Translations under genes and position numbers: made by a program | The notes under the pieces: model-generated | The model's input: the letters and a program-made list of their open reading frames with translations, nothing else | Told to the model about the DNA's origin: nothing | The model's database searches: none | Shown: one piece after another, positions 6,621 through 8,298 of the stretch | Layout of the letters: each line of letters begins with the position of its first letter | Numbering within the stretch: the first letter of the stretch is position 1 | Source of the DNA: an uncultured Collinsella sp. | Lineage (GTDB): Bacteria > Actinomycetota > Coriobacteriia > Coriobacteriales > Coriobacteriaceae | DNA: 8,298 nucleotides | Assembly (NCBI GenBank): GCA_937997605.1 | Contig: CALLFD010000185.1 | Coordinates: 1 to 8,298 of the forward strand | Reading direction: 5' to 3'

Positions 6621-6637
6621 AACCGTTTACCGGACAA
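6621..6637. promoter_or_regulatory. Conserved 17-bp motif upstream of lacI, locus 2
   Basis: AACCGTTTACCGGACAA is the counterpart of 1756-1772, with two differences in 17. It lies 3 bp upstream of the proposed -35 of this lacI gene. CCG-TTTAC-CGG forms a small inverted repeat. The role is unknown. Confidence 0.4.
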
Positions 6638-6678
6638 TATCGACCACTCACCCGTATATCCTTGTTGCTCTTTCAAAA

Positions 6679-6696
6679 ATGTCTTACGTTGTCATT
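6679..6696. promoter_or_regulatory. Candidate upstream operator (one good half) of the EIIC locus 2
   Basis: ACGTTGTCATT (6686-6696) exactly repeats the right half of the palindrome at 6699-6722, shifted by 23 bp. The left half (6679-6685) is degenerate. The arrangement, an upstream asymmetric site and a downstream symmetric site about two helical turns apart, mirrors operators B and C of locus 1. Confidence 0.55.
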
Positions 6697-6698
6697 AA

Positions 6699-6722
6699 CG
6701 AAATGACAACGTTGTCATTTCG
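6699..6722. promoter_or_regulatory. Perfect 24-bp palindromic operator of the EIIC locus 2
   Basis: The 24 bases from 6699 to 6722 are a perfect palindrome with core GACAACGTTGTC, centred on CpG 6710-6711. This is a textbook shape for a LacI-family operator. It sits between the divergent lacI and EIIC genes, about 100 bp before the EIIC start. TTGTCA at 6712-6717 inside it could serve as a -35, but no good -10 follows. The binder is inferred to be the regulator encoded at 5538-6539. Confidence 0.75.
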
Positions 6723-6727
6723 CAATG

Positions 6728-6746
6728 CCTTCCTTAAGCAGGAAGG
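6728..6746 (+). other. Small hairpin in the EIIC upstream region
   Basis: CCTTCCT (6728-6734) pairs perfectly with AGGAAGG (6740-6746) around a 5-nt loop, starting six bases after the palindromic operator. It could sit at the start of the EIIC transcript or just ahead of it. It may also be chance. Confidence 0.3.
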
Positions 6747-6823
6747 TTTCCGGGCAGTCCTGACCATCCATCGACGACCAGTTCCATCCACATGCATCGC
6801 TCATCAAGTAGCAAAGGAGCTCT

Positions 6824-8298
6824 ATGGACGCCATCGTAAAGATGCTCGAAAAGCATCAACCGTTCTTTGAGAAGATCTCGAGGAACATATACCTCCAGGC
6901 CATCAAGGACGGATTCCTTGGGTGCATGCCCATTGTCCTCACCTCTTCGATCTTTCTGCTCATTGCCACCCTTCCCGGCGTAGTCGGCGTCACGCTGCCC
7001 CAGCCGCTCATCGACTGGTGCAACAAGCTCTACAACTTCACCATGGGCGTCATGGGCATCATGGTTGCCGGCACCACTGCCAAGAACTTCACGGCTTCCA
7101 TGAACCGTCGCATGCCCGCCGGCAAGGTGCTCAACGACGGCTCCACCATGGTTGCCGCCCAGTGCAGCATGCTTTTGCTAGCTGTTACGCAGTTCACCAC
7201 CAAGTTCAACGGCTCCGAGCTTTCGGTCTTCGACTGCACCAGCATGGGTACGCGCGGTCTGTTCTCGGCCTATATCGCCGCGTTCATTACCGTTTGGGTC
7301 TATAAGTTCTGCGTCTCGCGCGATCTGACCATTAAGCTGCCCAAAGAGGTCCCGGGCGCCATCGCTCAGAACTTCCGCGACATCATCCCCTTTGGCGGTG
7401 CCGTCATCATCTGCGGCATCATCGATGTCGTCGTGCGCAACCTCATGGGCGTTCCGTTCTCCGAGCTGCTTATCAAACTGCTCTCCCCGCTCTTTACCGC
7501 TGCAGAAACCTATCCTGGCCTTATCCTTATCCAGGCAGCAACCGCGTTCTTCTGGTTCATCGGCGTCCACGGTCCCTCGATCGTCCAGCCGGGCATCGAC
7601 CCCATCCGTCTTGCCAACCAGGCCGAGAACCTGCAGGTTCTGCTGGCCGGTGGCCACCCCGCCCACTCCCTCACCTTTAACATGTCGCTCGTGGGTGAGT
7701 TCGGCGGCACCGGCGCCACGTTCATCGTTCCGCTTCTGCTGATTCTCTTTATGAAGTCCAAGCAGCTCAAAGCCGTCGGTAAGGCCTCGATTGTTCCTGT
7801 TGCCTTCGCCGTCAACGAACCGCTGCTCTTTGGCGCTCCGATGATCCTTAACCCCTACATGCTCATCCCCTTTGTTGCCGCCGGCTGCGTCAACGTGAGT
7901 GTTGCCAAGTTCTTTATCGACAACGTGGGCATGAACGGCTTCTCCTTCGTGGTGCCTTGGGCTACCCCTGCCCCCATCGGCATCTTCATCACCACGAACT
8001 TCCAGCTTATCGCCCTGGTATTTGTCGCGATCATCATCTTGCTGGACGCCATCATCTACCTGCCGTTCTTGAAGGCATACGATAAGCTGCTCTGCGACCA
8101 GGAGGCCGAGCGCGCCGCCGAGCTGGGTCTCGAATCCGATGGTGCTGCCACCATCGCTGCCAACGCCCCTGCGCCCGCTGTCGAGCAGACCGCCGCTGTC
8201 ACCGCTTCCGTCGAGCCGACCGCCGCTGTCACCGCTTCCGTCGAGCCGACCGCCGCTGCCGCCGACAGCAAGCCTGTCGCCGATCAGCCCGAGCCCGC
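6824..8298 (+). CDS. PTS lactose/cellobiose-family EIIC(B) transporter, 3' end missing
   Basis: The frame is open from ATG 6824 to the window end (491 codons, no stop). AGGAG (6815-6819) lies four bases before the ATG. It is a paralogue of the EIICB at 3604: both share NIYLQAIKDGFL, YNFTMGV, RRMPAGK, KLPKEVPGAIAQNFRDI and GGTGATFIVP. The EIIC membrane domain (about residues 1-424) keeps HGPS (His249) and NEP (Glu332), the conserved sugar-site residues. It should import and phosphorylate a beta-linked disaccharide. After residue 424 comes an Ala/Pro/Glu/Val-rich linker with a tandem repeat. An EIIB domain is expected beyond the window but is not seen. Unlike locus 1, no glycosidase gene lies between the regulator and the transporter; one may follow downstream. 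The substrate cannot be fixed from sequence. Confidence 0.9.
   Translation, partial: MDAIVKMLEKHQPFFEKISRNIYLQAIKDGFLGCMPIVLTSSIFLLIATLPGVVGVTLPQPLIDWCNKLYNFTMGVMGIMVAGTTAKNFTASMNRRMPAGKVLNDGSTMVAAQCSMLLLAVTQFTTKFNGSELSVFDCTSMGTRGLFSAYIAAFITVWVYKFCVSRDLTIKLPKEVPGAIAQNFRDIIPFGGAVIICGIIDVVVRNLMGVPFSELLIKLLSPLFTAAETYPGLILIQAATAFFWFIGVHGPSIVQPGIDPIRLANQAENLQVLLAGGHPAHSLTFNMSLVGEFGGTGATFIVPLLLILFMKSKQLKAVGKASIVPVAFAVNEPLLFGAPMILNPYMLIPFVAAGCVNVSVAKFFIDNVGMNGFSFVVPWATPAPIGIFITTNFQLIALVFVAIIILLDAIIYLPFLKAYDKLLCDQEAERAAELGLESDGAATIAANAPAPAVEQTAAVTASVEPTAAVTASVEPTAAAADSKPVADQPEP
8188..8258 (+). repeat. 30-bp tandem repeat in the EIIC-EIIB linker
   Basis: Two identical 30-bp units (8188-8217 and 8218-8247) are followed by the first 11 bases of a third. 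Each unit encodes the ten residues TAAVTASVEP in frame, turned by one base. The units are identical at the DNA level, which points to recent duplication. They extend the flexible linker without changing the frame. Confidence 0.9.

Noticed and set aside
1..8298. A wholly new multi-gene system such as defence, secretion or biosynthesis
   Set aside because: Every supported gene belongs to a known carbohydrate uptake family, and no unexplained coding region of useful length remains.

Overview
The window looks like chromosomal DNA from a high-GC gut actinobacterium of the class Coriobacteriia, and Collinsella is my best guess. The guess rests on GC-rich third codon positions, lactose-type PTS proteins with EIIC and EIIB fused, LacI-type control, and dense carbohydrate loci. 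It is inference from recognition, not from a search. No rRNA, tRNA, transposase, CRISPR array or phage gene is visible.

Layout. (1) Positions 1-338 are the 3' end of a GH1 6-phospho-beta-galactosidase-type gene, followed by a strong intrinsic terminator (385-434). (2) Positions 339-605 also hold two copies of an inverted-repeat element (450-514 and 531-595). (3) A LacI-family regulator (606-1634, minus strand) is divergent from a complete GH1 phospho-glycosidase gene (1985-3427) and a fused PTS EIICB gene (3604-5364), which together look like an operon closed by a terminator at 5397-5440. (4) A third copy of the inverted-repeat element lies at 5457-5527. (5) A second, paralogous LacI regulator (5538-6539, minus strand) is divergent from a second PTS EIIC(B) gene (6824 to beyond the window end), cut off inside an expanded Ala/Pro-rich linker.

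How it works together. The EIICB proteins should import and phosphorylate a beta-linked disaccharide such as lactose or another beta-galactoside. The GH1 enzymes should split the 6-phospho-disaccharide inside the cell. Each transport locus has its own divergent LacI repressor. Each divergent promoter region carries a pair of candidate operators spaced 22-23 bp with an ACGT core: ACGTGCTCATT in locus 1 and ACGTTGTCATT in locus 2. The second site of locus 2 is a perfect 24-bp palindrome. No EIIA gene and no tagatose-pathway gene lies in the window, so those functions must be supplied from elsewhere.

I see no wholly new enzyme system. The least explained parts are the intergenic elements: the 65-71 bp inverted repeat found three times in two convergent intergenic gaps, a 17-bp motif kept just upstream of both lacI promoters, and the paired operators whose sequence difference parallels a recognition-helix difference between the two regulators.
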